7,057 nucleotides of DNA from an uncultured bacterium. GTDB lineage: Bacteria; Bacillota; Clostridia; Oscillospirales; Ruminococcaceae. The translations under genes were made by a program, and so were the position numbers. Shown here in pieces: positions 1 to 6,122 of the stretch (positions within the stretch are counted from its first letter, which is position 1; each line of letters opens with the position of its first letter). The notes under the pieces are model-generated. The model saw only the letters and a list, made by a program, of their open reading frames with translations, made no database searches and was not told the DNA's origin. The stretch is from assembly GCA_905215595.1 (NCBI GenBank), contig CAJMQZ010000104.1, forward strand, positions 1 through 7,057, read 5' to 3'.

Positions 1-562
1 TTCGGGCGTTTGTATAGGCTTTTTTGAGAAACTCCGAACTTTCTTTCCATTTTGTTACCTGAAATGTGGTCTGTGCAACTGCAAAAAGGGGTTTTTGGGG
101 GTCAGAAGGGCCGTTCCACGCCTCTAACTCGGCTAAATCGGCAAAAACGAACACCTCGCCCCGGGTGTGTCCCACGATGCCCTGCACCTCCGGGTGGGTC
201 TTATCCCCCGCCACCAGCAGCACCGCGCCCTCTTTTTCGGCCTGCGCGGCAATGCGCTGGATCTTCTGCACAAAGGGGCAGGTGGCGTCATGGTACGGGA
301 TGCCGCGCGCTTCCAGTTCATCGTATACGCTGTGGGGTACGCCGTGGCTGCGGATGACCACCTCGCACCCGGCAGGCACATCCTGCACGGTGTCCACTAC
401 CTGTGCACCCTTGCGCCGCATATCCTCCACCGCCTGCGGGTTATGGATCAGCGGGCCCAGTGTTGCCACCTTATGCCCCTCGGCCAGCAGGCCGTAGGTC
501 AGTTCCACGGCACGGTTCACGCCAAAGCAGAACCCTGCCGTTTTTGCCAAACGGATCTCCAT
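1..562 (-). CDS. ispH: 4-hydroxy-3-methylbut-2-enyl diphosphate reductase (IspH/LytB), N-terminal part
   Basis: IspH carries out the last step of the MEP (non-mevalonate) pathway, reducing HMBPP to isopentenyl and dimethylallyl diphosphate in the cytosol with an Fe-S cluster. The frame read from ATG 562–560 stays open to the left edge and gives 187 residues, so the 3' end is missing. GFCFGV at residues 10–15 carries the first cluster cysteine (C12). LGPLIHNP (H40), SHGVP (H73), DATCPFV (C95), KTHPEV (H123, E125) and AQTTF (T165/T166) match the substrate-pocket residues of the family at nearly the E. coli numbering; the third cluster cysteine would lie outside the window. The start is 3 nt after the plsC stop, so translation is probably coupled. 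In many Clostridia IspH is fused to C-terminal S1 RNA-binding domains; that cannot be judged here. Identification is very secure. Confidence 0.96.
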   Translation of the reverse strand, partial: MEIRLAKTAGFCFGVNRAVELTYGLLAEGHKVATLGPLIHNPQAVEDMRRKGAQVVDTVQDVPAGCEVVIRSHGVPHSVYDELEARGIPYHDATCPFVQKIQRIAAQAEKEGAVLLVAGDKTHPEVQGIVGHTRGEVFVFADLAELEAWNGPSDPQKPLFAVAQTTFQVTKWKESSEFLKKAYTNAR

Positions 563-565
563 CTC

Positions 566-1177
566 TTACGCCCCCATCTTTTCCCATGCTTCCAGCAGCG
601 CCTGCTTGTTGGCACGGAGCTTTTTGGTGTCCCGGCGGCCCTCCATGGCAAACTGTGCTGCGGGCATCGGCTCGCCATAGATTACCCGCACCTTGCAGAA
701 CAGGTGCATCCTCCCGTCCGGGGTATCATAGAAGATGCGGCAGGGCACAACATCCACCCCTGCCTCGGCGGCAATGACGAACAGGCCGCTCTTGGGGGGC
801 AGGAGCTTGCCCTCCTTTTCGCGGGTGCCCTCCGGGAAGATAAGCAGCGTCTTGCCCTGCTTACAGGCCTCCACCGTCTGGGAGATGACCGCCATCTCGT
901 CCTTGGTGCCGCGGACGCACACGCCGCCGCAGCAGCGGAAGAACCACGTCAGAAAGGCGTTGATCTCGAACAGTTCCTTTTTGGCGAACACCACCATCCG
1001 CCTGCCCCACCGGGTGACAACGATGAACACCGGGTCGATGGCAGACACATGGGTGGGCGCAAGGATGCAGCCCTTCGTCTGCACCTTTTTCAGGTTTTCG
1101 CGTCCCTCCACCCGGATGCGGAAACCGATGTGCCACACAAGCCATGCAAGGGGCACCAGAATATAATATAGTACCAT
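566..1177 (-). CDS. plsC: 1-acyl-sn-glycerol-3-phosphate acyltransferase (PlsC/LPAAT family)
   Basis: Predicted membrane-associated acyltransferase that adds the second acyl chain to lysophosphatidic acid to make phosphatidic acid, the precursor of membrane phospholipids. The 203-residue protein begins with a hydrophobic segment (about residues 2–18). It then shows the HX4D catalytic motif at H43–D48 (THVSAIDP), a motif II-like VCVRG at 86–90, the substrate-binding FPEGTR at 114–119, and VVPCRI at 143–148 as motif IV. The residue before the catalytic His is Thr instead of the common Asn; the HX4D pair itself is intact. Length is normal for the short clostridial form. It lies 24 nt after cmk with an AGGA-type ribosome binding site, and its TAA stop is 3 nt before the ispH start. 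The family call is sure; acyl-donor preference (acyl-ACP or acyl-phosphate-linked) cannot be read from sequence. Confidence 0.94.
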   Translation of the reverse strand: MVLYYILVPLAWLVWHIGFRIRVEGRENLKKVQTKGCILAPTHVSAIDPVFIVVTRWGRRMVVFAKKELFEINAFLTWFFRCCGGVCVRGTKDEMAVISQTVEACKQGKTLLIFPEGTREKEGKLLPPKSGLFVIAAEAGVDVVPCRIFYDTPDGRMHLFCKVRVIYGEPMPAAQFAMEGRRDTKKLRANKQALLEAWEKMGA

Positions 1178-1201
1178 TTTTCTATTCCTGTCCTGTTTGT
1201 T

Positions 1202-1870
1202 TTATCCGCCGATCTTTTTGGCAATGATCTGCTTCATGGCGTCAAGGCTCTGCTCAAAATCCAGTTCCGAGGTATCCAGCAGCACGGCGTCCTCTGCCTG
1301 CTTCAGCGGAGCGGCGGCGCGGTGGGTGTCCTGATAGTCCCGCTGCTTCACATCTGCCAGCACTTCCTCGTAGGGGGTGTCGACGCCCTTGGCCTGATAC
1401 TCCTTCCAGCGGCGGGTGGCGCGTGCCTCCGGGCTGGCGGTCAGGAAGATCTTCACCGTAGCGTCCGGCAGCACCACCGTGCCGATATCCCGGCCGTCCA
1501 TCAGCACATCCTGCTTTTTTGCCATGCTGCGCTGCAGCTCCAGCAGAAATGCCCGCACTGCGGGGTTTGCGCCCACGGCAGAGGCCGCCATGCCCGCGGC
1601 TTCGGTGCGGATGGCGGCGCTCACATCCTCGTCCTTTAAGTAGATGTGCTGCTCGCCCGCAATGGAGGCCAGCCGCAGCTCGATCTCGGGCAGCAGGGCG
1701 TCCACCGCTGCGTTATCCTTGGGGTCCTTGCCCGCGCGCAGGGCGTACAGGCCGATGGCGCGGTACATTGCACCGGTGTCCACATAGATATAGCCCAGCT
1801 CCGCCGCCAGACGGCGTGCCAGAGTGGATTTGCCTGCACCCGCAGGCCCATCAATTGCAACAGATACCAT
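1202..1870 (-). CDS. cmk: (d)CMP kinase (cytidylate kinase)
   Basis: Phosphorylates CMP and dCMP to the diphosphates using ATP, recycling the CMP released by phospholipid and RNA turnover. The 222-residue protein has the P-loop GPAGAGKST at 8–16, DTGAMYR at 31–37 (nucleotide monophosphate binding), DGRDIGTVVLP at 125–135, the Arg-rich lid around 152–154, and the C-terminal RDYQDTHR (177–184) and LDTS (198–201) signatures of the bacterial Cmk family. Length is typical. The ATG at 1870 is preceded by a strong AAGGAG ribosome binding site about 8 nt away. It follows the flavoprotein gene by 53 nt and precedes plsC by 24 nt on the same strand; this order is a recurring clostridial cluster. Neither gap holds an obvious terminator, so co-transcription is likely. 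Confidence 0.97.
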   Translation of the reverse strand: MVSVAIDGPAGAGKSTLARRLAAELGYIYVDTGAMYRAIGLYALRAGKDPKDNAAVDALLPEIELRLASIAGEQHIYLKDEDVSAAIRTEAAGMAASAVGANPAVRAFLLELQRSMAKKQDVLMDGRDIGTVVLPDATVKIFLTASPEARATRRWKEYQAKGVDTPYEEVLADVKQRDYQDTHRAAAPLKQAEDAVLLDTSELDFEQSLDAMKQIIAKKIGG

Positions 1871-1923
1871 GATATGTTCTCCTTATTTATATATAGTACA
1901 CAGCAAAACGGACTGCACTGTTT

Positions 1924-3216
1924 TTACAGGTTGTTCGCAAAGCTTTGTGCGGTGCAGAAAGCGATCTGCAGATTGTAGCCACCGGTGTAGGCGTCCACGT
2001 CCAGCACCTCGCCCGCAAAGTACAGTCCCAGCGCCTTTTTGCTCTGCATGGTCTTGGGGTCTACCTCCCGCACTGATACGCCGCCGCTGGTGATCACCGC
2101 GTGGGCAAGGTCGCCCCGGGCGTCAATGGGCACCTGCCAGTGCTTGATCAGCTGCACCAGCTCCCGCTTCTGCTCCCGGGTGATCTGGTTTGCCTTGGTG
2201 GCGGGGTCAATGCCCCAGCGCGCCACCATCACCGGCTGCATACTGGAGGGCAGCAGCTTGACCAGCGCGCCCTGTGCCGCATGGTTTGCCAGCAGGGCAA
2301 AATCCCGGGTGATGCGGTCGTACAGCTGCTCCTCGCTCAGGGCGGGCTTCAGGTCGATCTCCGCGATGTACCTGTGCTTTTTCATATCCCCCAGATGGCT
2401 GGACGCACTCAAAGTCAGCGGCCCGCTGATGCCAAAGTGGGTAAACAGCATCTCGCCCTGCTCGTCAAAGATGGCCTTGCCGTCCTCCAGCAGGGTCAGG
2501 GTGACGTTTTTCAGCGCCAGACCCATCATCTTTTTGCAGTCCGGGTCCCGGCTGACAAGGCTGACCAGACTGGGCACCGGCTCCACAAGGGTGTGTCCCG
2601 CCTGCTGCGCCAGCTTGTAGCCGTCGCCGGTAGAGCCGGTGGTGGGGTAGCTCACGCCGCCGGTAGCCACCAGCACCGCGTCTGCCCGGTATTCCCGGCC
2701 GGAATTGCCCCGCACGCCCACGCAGCGCAGCGCCGGGCCTGCCTTTTTCTTTTTGGGGTGGCGCGGGTTTTCCGCTGCCGCCGGGGCGGGCTCTGCCTCC
2801 GGCACGATGTCCTCCAGCAGCAGCTTTTTTGCGCCGTCGTAGACGATGTCGGCGTCCTGCGCATAGCGCAGCAATGCCTGCCGGATCTCCTCGGCCTTAT
2901 CCGATACCGGGAACACCCGACGGCCGCGCTCCACCTTCAGCTCCACGCCAAGGTCTTCGAACAGTTCCATGGTCTTTGCCGGGGGGAACGCCCCCAGCGA
3001 GGAGTACAAAAAGCGCGGGTTCGTGCGCACATGGCGCAAAAACTCCTCTGCCGGGCAGTCGTTGGTCACATTGCAGCGCCCCTTGCCGGTGACAAGGATC
3101 TTCTGCCCGGGCTTCTCGGTATGCTCCAGCACCGTTACCTGATGTCCCTGCCGCACGGCGGCACCCGCCGCCATCAGTCCGGCTGCCCCAGCTCCCACGA
3201 TCAAAACCCTTGCCAT
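1924..3216 (-). CDS. HI0933/BaiN-type NAD(P)/FAD-dependent oxidoreductase
   Basis: A 430-residue flavoprotein of the HI0933 (YhiN/BaiN/RdsA) family, often annotated as an 'aminoacetone oxidase family FAD-binding enzyme'. What can be seen: an N-terminal Rossmann dinucleotide-binding motif GAGAAG (8–13) followed by the acidic end of beta-2 (LEH, 30–32), the family hallmark GKGRCNVTN (44–52), ATGG (184–187), FGISGP (261–266) and the C-terminal FAD motif GEVLDVDAYTGGYNLQIAF (402–420). Members of the family have been linked to bile-acid-type steroid reduction, but the physiological substrate here cannot be inferred. Residues about 139–161 form an Ala/Pro/Glu stretch ending in four lysines, probably a disordered surface insert. 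The ATG at 3216 has a GGGAGG ribosome binding site about 7 nt upstream. It is the first gene of the flavoprotein–cmk–plsC–ispH operon. Confidence 0.93.
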   Translation of the reverse strand: MARVLIVGAGAAGLMAAGAAVRQGHQVTVLEHTEKPGQKILVTGKGRCNVTNDCPAEEFLRHVRTNPRFLYSSLGAFPPAKTMELFEDLGVELKVERGRRVFPVSDKAEEIRQALLRYAQDADIVYDGAKKLLLEDIVPEAEPAPAAAENPRHPKKKKAGPALRCVGVRGNSGREYRADAVLVATGGVSYPTTGSTGDGYKLAQQAGHTLVEPVPSLVSLVSRDPDCKKMMGLALKNVTLTLLEDGKAIFDEQGEMLFTHFGISGPLTLSASSHLGDMKKHRYIAEIDLKPALSEEQLYDRITRDFALLANHAAQGALVKLLPSSMQPVMVARWGIDPATKANQITREQKRELVQLIKHWQVPIDARGDLAHAVITSGGVSVREVDPKTMQSKKALGLYFAGEVLDVDAYTGGYNLQIAFCTAQSFANNL

Positions 3217-3253
3217 CTGTCATCCTCCCAAAATCGCCTGTTGATTCTATTGT

Positions 3254-3282
3254 ATCATACCAGAAACCCCGCGCAAAAGCAA
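3254..3282 (-). promoter_or_regulatory. Promoter of the flavoprotein–cmk–plsC–ispH operon
   Basis: On the minus strand, TTGCTT (3282–3277) and TATGAT (3259–3254) are spaced by exactly 17 nt. The -10 is preceded by TG and one base, giving an extended -10 (TGGTATGAT). Transcription would begin about 30 nt before the ATG at 3216, leaving a short leader with the GGGAGG ribosome binding site. It is the only good sigma-A-type match in this divergent intergenic region pointing to the operon. No operator-like palindrome overlaps it, so the operon is probably not controlled by the adjacent TetR. Confidence 0.72.
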
Positions 3283-3326
3283 TGCAGCGCCGCAGGAAAT
3301 GAATGGATTTTCAGTTTCACACCCTC

Positions 3327-3355
3327 TTGACAAAGCCGCCGGGCTGCTGTATTCT
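3327..3355 (+). promoter_or_regulatory. Promoter of the tetR-family gene
   Basis: A perfect -35 box TTGACA (3327–3332) and TATTCT (-10, 3350–3355) are separated by 17 nt. The expected transcription start, near 3362, falls inside the palindrome that begins 2 nt after the -10 box. This is the best sigma-A-like promoter in the window. It points away from the operon promoter at 3254–3282, so the two are divergent. Confidence 0.8.
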
Positions 3356-3356
3356 T

Positions 3357-3379
3357 TTTACAGACCGTTAGTTTGTAAA
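3357..3379 (+). promoter_or_regulatory. Operator 1: palindrome overlapping the tetR transcription start
   Basis: The inverted repeat TTTACAGAC, five-base spacer CGTTA, GTTTGTAAA is symmetric except at one position in each arm. It starts just after the -10 box and ends beside the AAGGAG ribosome binding site (3380–3385), so a bound repressor would block initiation. A closely matching palindrome with the same 5-nt spacer lies before the transporter gene (4077–4099): 17 of 23 aligned positions agree, and most of the differences are in the spacer and outer edge. This is what is expected for a TetR-family dimer controlling itself and its neighbour. Binding itself is inferred. Confidence 0.78.
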
Positions 3380-3393
3380 AAGGAGCATCCGCC

Positions 3394-4038
3394 ATGCCGC
3401 GCAACAAATACCCGGAACAGACCGTTGAAAAGATCCTGGACGCCGCCGCCCTGCTCTTCCTCCAGAAGGGCTACCAGAATACCACCCTGCAGGACATCAT
3501 TGATGCCACAAAGCTTTCCAAAGGGGCAGTGTACCATCACTTCCGCTCCAAGGAGGAGATTGCGCAGCGCGTCGGTGACCGTTTGGGCGACCAGATGTGG
3601 GAGCCGCTGCGCCGTATCCGGGACGACCCCGCCCTGACCGGGCTGCAAAAGCTGCAGGCGGTGTTTGCAGCTTCCTTTGCCGGGCAGCGGCAGCAGCAGA
3701 TTGCGCAGACTTTGCCGCACCTGTGCAGCAACCCGCAGTTCCTTGCCATGGAGCTGACCAACATTGAAGCGCATCTGGCCCCGGAGTGCATTGCACCCAT
3801 GATTCGGCAGGGCATGGCGGACGGCTCCATCCACACCGCCGATGCCAATGCGCTGGCCGAAGCGCTGTTCGTGCTGGCAGACATCTGGCTTTCTCCCCAG
3901 ACGCGCCCCACCACACCGACCGAGCAGCGGGCGCGGAACCTCGTGTTTCAGCAAATGACCCATGCACTTGGGCTGGATCTTTTGACGGATGCACAGGCCG
4001 AACAGCTGGTGCAGCTGTGCACACCGGTCAAAGACTGA
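3394..4038 (+). CDS. TetR/AcrR-family transcriptional repressor
   Basis: A 214-residue one-component regulator. Residues about 10–57 form the TetR DNA-binding domain: helix 1 (VEKILDAAALLFLQKGY), then the helix-turn-helix TTLQDIIDATKLSKGAVYHHF (30–50), with the family hallmark GAVYHHFRSKEE. The rest is the helical ligand-binding and dimerisation domain, too divergent to predict a ligand. The ATG at 3394 is set by AAGGAG (3380–3385) 8 nt upstream. The gene has its own promoter, with an operator-like palindrome over the predicted start, suggesting autorepression, and a matching palindrome before the MFS gene 80 nt downstream, suggesting it also controls that transporter. It ends 8 nt before a terminator hairpin. 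TetR-family membership is certain; the inducer is unknown. Confidence 0.95.
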   Translation: MPRNKYPEQTVEKILDAAALLFLQKGYQNTTLQDIIDATKLSKGAVYHHFRSKEEIAQRVGDRLGDQMWEPLRRIRDDPALTGLQKLQAVFAASFAGQRQQQIAQTLPHLCSNPQFLAMELTNIEAHLAPECIAPMIRQGMADGSIHTADANALAEALFVLADIWLSPQTRPTTPTEQRARNLVFQQMTHALGLDLLTDAQAEQLVQLCTPVKD

Positions 4039-4045
4039 ATTTCCC

Positions 4046-4069
4046 GGGCGGAACGCTCCGCCTTTTTTT
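4046..4069 (+). terminator. Rho-independent terminator between tetR and the MFS gene
   Basis: Perfect 6-bp GC-rich stem GGCGGA (4047–4052) / TCCGCC (4057–4062) with a four-base ACGC loop, followed directly by seven T's (4063–4069). An extra G-T pair can form at the base. It starts 8 nt after the tetR stop codon, so it should end the tetR transcript and reduce read-through into the transporter gene. Confidence 0.82.
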
Positions 4070-4076
4070 GTATGTA

Positions 4077-4099
4077 AATACAGACCAAAAGTCTGTAAA
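4077..4099 (+). promoter_or_regulatory. Operator 2: palindrome upstream of the MFS transporter gene
   Basis: The core arms TACAGAC (4079–4085) and GTCTGTA (4091–4097) are perfectly complementary and separated by CAAAA. The 23-bp window centred at 4088 matches operator 1 at 17 positions, with the same arm spacing. The centre is 31 nt before the transporter ATG, against 26 nt for operator 1 and tetR. The site begins 8 nt after the terminator T-tract. I cannot identify a strong promoter between the terminator and this site; weak AT-rich -10-like hexamers occur at 4071–4076 and 4094–4099. Transport-gene control by the adjacent TetR is inferred. Confidence 0.75.
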
Positions 4100-4118
4100 T
4101 AAAAAGCAGGAGGTTTCC

Positions 4119-5312
4119 ATGAACACTTTTATCCTTATCGTCCTCGGACAGATCGTCTCCCTGTTCGGCAATGCCGCCCTGCGGTTTGCGCTGCCGCTGT
4201 ATCTGCTGCGGCAGACTGGTTCTGCCGCGCTGTACGGCGGCATCACCGCTCTGGCCATGCTGCCCGCTCTTGCTGGAATGCTGACCGGCGGCGCGCTGGC
4301 AGACCGCTGCCGTAAAGCCCGTCTGATGGCACTGCTGGATCTGGTGACCGCCGGTATTGCGGCTGCAGCCGCTGCCGGACTGCCGCATCTGCCCCTGCTT
4401 CCGCTGGTCCTGACCGTGCTGGGCAGTCTGTACGCCATTCAGGGGCTTTACCAGCCCGTGGTACGCGCCTGCCTGCCTCTGCTGCTGAACGGCACCCAGC
4501 TGCTGCGCGGCAACGCAGTCATCCAACTGGTGGATACCGTGGACGAACTTCTCGGCCCCCTGCTGGGTGCTGTTCTGCTGGAGCACCTCGGCATCCGGGG
4601 GCTGCTGGCACTCTGCGGCGGCTGCTTTGCACTTTCTGCCGGGATGGAGCTCTGTCTGCGCATCCCACAGGATGTCCCATCGGACACAAAGCTCTCCGTC
4701 CGTTCTCTGTGGGCCGACCTGCAGGAAAGTGCGCAGTTCCTCACCGGGCAGGCTGCGGTGCTGCGGTTAGCTGCCGCCATGGCGGCTGTAAACCTGCTGG
4801 AAGTCCCCGCCCTCACCGTAGGTGTTCCGGTGCTGGTGGTACAGACCCTGCAGAAAAGTGATGCCTCCCTTGGTCTTGTGCAGGCGGTGCTGAGCGCAGG
4901 CGGCATTCTGGGCGGCGTGCTGGCCGGAACCGTCTTTGTCCGTCATCCCATCCGCAGCGGCACACCTCTTTTGCTGGCGCTCAGCGGCGTGTGCGCCGCG
5001 CTGGGTCTTGCCCTCCGAGTGTCAGTGCTGCAGTTCGGCAGCATTCTGGTGTTGGGGGCCGTGTTTATGGCCGTGGCAGCGCTGTTCAATGTATGGTTCT
5101 TTGCGCAGCTGCAAGTGCTGGTGCCGCAGGCACAGCTGGGCAAAACTACCGCCTGCTGCACCGTGCTGGCCTGCCTGACCCAGCCCATCGGACAGGCAGC
5201 CTATGGCAGTGCCTTCCAGCACTGGGCCGCACACCCCGCAGATGTACTGTTGGCAGCCGGGGTGCTTTCGGCGCTGGTTCTCTGGCTGCTGCAAACGCGC
5301 CGTACCGTCTGA
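4119..5312 (+). CDS. MFS transporter, probable drug/metabolite efflux pump
   Basis: A 397-residue integral membrane protein, almost wholly hydrophobic with about 10–12 predicted helices. It belongs to the Major Facilitator Superfamily, most like the MFS_3/macrolide-efflux (Mef-like) branch. The motif A equivalent, GGALADRCRKAR, lies at about 57–68 in the loop between helices 2 and 3. A longer loop at about 181–210 separates the two halves. The second half ends with a conserved-looking segment VPQAQLGKTTACCTV (335–349) and QPIGQAAYG (355–363), which recalls the VP…GR…PIG pattern of this branch. The start at 4119 is fixed by AGGAGG (4108–4113) 5 nt upstream; in-frame upstream codons overlap tetR and lack a matching site. 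The adjacent TetR and operator 2 suggest substrate-induced efflux. The substrate cannot be named. Confidence 0.9.
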   Translation: MNTFILIVLGQIVSLFGNAALRFALPLYLLRQTGSAALYGGITALAMLPALAGMLTGGALADRCRKARLMALLDLVTAGIAAAAAAGLPHLPLLPLVLTVLGSLYAIQGLYQPVVRACLPLLLNGTQLLRGNAVIQLVDTVDELLGPLLGAVLLEHLGIRGLLALCGGCFALSAGMELCLRIPQDVPSDTKLSVRSLWADLQESAQFLTGQAAVLRLAAAMAAVNLLEVPALTVGVPVLVVQTLQKSDASLGLVQAVLSAGGILGGVLAGTVFVRHPIRSGTPLLLALSGVCAALGLALRVSVLQFGSILVLGAVFMAVAALFNVWFFAQLQVLVPQAQLGKTTACCTVLACLTQPIGQAAYGSAFQHWAAHPADVLLAAGVLSALVLWLLQTRRTV

Positions 5313-5318
5313 CACAGC

Positions 5319-5348
5319 AAAAAAGGAGCCGCTGCTGCAGCCCCTTTT
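5319..5348. terminator. Shared bidirectional terminator between convergent genes
   Basis: A hairpin of GCTG/CAGC around a CTG loop (5331–5341) continues, after small bulges, through GG/CC pairs to an A-rich left flank (six A's, 5319–5324) and TTTT on the right (5345–5348). Read rightward it ends in four T's after the MFS stop (5312); read leftward it ends in six T's after the M23 stop (5358). It sits in the 45-bp gap between the convergent genes, so it likely serves both. The bulged stem makes it weaker than the others in the window. Confidence 0.62.
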
Positions 5349-5357
5349 ATGGTTTGC

Positions 5358-6122
5358 TTACTCCGGCAGCTTTGCCGGGTCGAGGTAGCTTTCGCCCTGC
5401 TTTACCTCCACATGGATGTGGCTCTCTTCGGCGCACTCGCAGCCGACAGTGCCCACCGTGCCCAGCTTCTGCCCGGCGGTCACGGTATCCCCGGCCTTTA
5501 CGGCAGGGTCAGCCACACCGCACAGCCGCCAACTGCGGCCAGCGGCATCCTCCAGCACCACCACGGTGCCCCAGTTTCCCTCTGCCCCGGCAGAGATCAC
5601 CTTGCCCGCCACGGGTGCCGCCACCGCAGTACCCTGCGTGCAGGCGTAGTCCACGCCGTTGTGGGTGCGCCAGTCGCCCAGCGTTTTGTTATACACCAGC
5701 TCATCGCCGCTGAAGGCGTTGAGCACGCGCCCCGGCATAGAGGGCGCGGCGGCAGGCTGTGCCGAACTGCTGGCAGGCGAGGATGCGCCTTGCAGTGCCG
5801 AGGGTTCGCGCAGCGAACCAGAGCCAGACTGCGCACCAGAGGATGCCACAGAGGGCGTCTGCTGCGGCACATCTGCCTTGCTGTTTGCAACGTCGGTCAC
5901 GGGCTGCTGCCATGTGGTGTCCTCCTGTGCGTCCCAGTCCGGTTCTGTTTCCGGGGTGGTCTGTTGGGTGGTGCCGGGGGCGTTTAGTCCATCCAGACTT
6001 TTTTGCAGTTCTGCCCGCAGGGCGCGCACCGCCCACACCCCTGCCGCAGCCGCAGCCAGCAGGCTTGCGGTCAGCAGCAGAGCAAAGCCCTTGCCGTGCA
6101 GAAATTTTTTGATCTGCTCCAT
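5358..6122 (-). CDS. Membrane-anchored M23/LytM-domain protein (SpoIIQ-like)
   Basis: A 254-residue protein with a single N-terminal membrane segment (about residues 12–32) and a low-complexity Ser/Ala/Pro/Gln/Thr-rich linker (about 46–132). The C-terminal LytM/peptidase M23 domain (about 140–250) should lie outside the membrane, where M23 enzymes cleave peptide cross-bridges in peptidoglycan. The zinc-site motifs are both present: HxxxD in WRTHNGVDYA (H154, D158) and HxH in SHIHVEV (H235, H237), so the active site appears intact. The arrangement (short anchor, linker, GDWRTHNGVD) is that of SpoIIQ-like proteins of Clostridia, but general cell-wall remodelling is equally possible. An ATG five codons upstream (6137) is possible; I prefer 6122 because GGGAG lies 8 nt before it, while 6137 has no ribosome binding site. 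It is a single-gene unit between two terminators. Confidence 0.88.
   Translation of the reverse strand: MEQIKKFLHGKGFALLLTASLLAAAAAGVWAVRALRAELQKSLDGLNAPGTTQQTTPETEPDWDAQEDTTWQQPVTDVANSKADVPQQTPSVASSGAQSGSGSLREPSALQGASSPASSSAQPAAAPSMPGRVLNAFSGDELVYNKTLGDWRTHNGVDYACTQGTAVAAPVAGKVISAGAEGNWGTVVVLEDAAGRSWRLCGVADPAVKAGDTVTAGQKLGTVGTVGCECAEESHIHVEVKQGESYLDPAKLPE

Noticed and set aside
167..1171. A 334-codon open frame on the plus strand opposite ispH and plsC
   Set aside because: It is antisense to two clearly conserved genes, has no recognisable domain, and is His/Leu/Arg-rich in the way typical of mirror frames in high-GC DNA.
1879..1897. AT-rich TATATATAAAT stretch before cmk as a possible internal promoter
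   Set aside because: Several -10-like hexamers occur, but none has a -35-like hexamer at 16–18 nt; the stretch may simply keep the ribosome binding site unstructured.
2101..3330. A 409-codon open frame on the plus strand opposite the flavoprotein gene
   Set aside because: The minus-strand frame carries the full set of HI0933-family motifs; this one has none and crosses both divergent promoters.
3358..3963. A 201-codon minus-strand frame opposite tetR
   Set aside because: Mirror frame of a well-supported TetR gene with its own promoter, ribosome binding site and terminator; no independent support.
3786..4118. Longer N-terminal extension of the MFS reading frame into tetR
   Set aside because: It would overlap tetR, the terminator and the operator, and has no ribosome binding site. 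The ATG at 4119 has AGGAGG at good spacing and begins the first membrane helix.
5349..5987. A 212-codon plus-strand frame opposite the M23 gene
   Set aside because: Mirror frame; the M23 zinc motifs and membrane anchor lie on the minus strand, and no ribosome binding site or domain supports this one.
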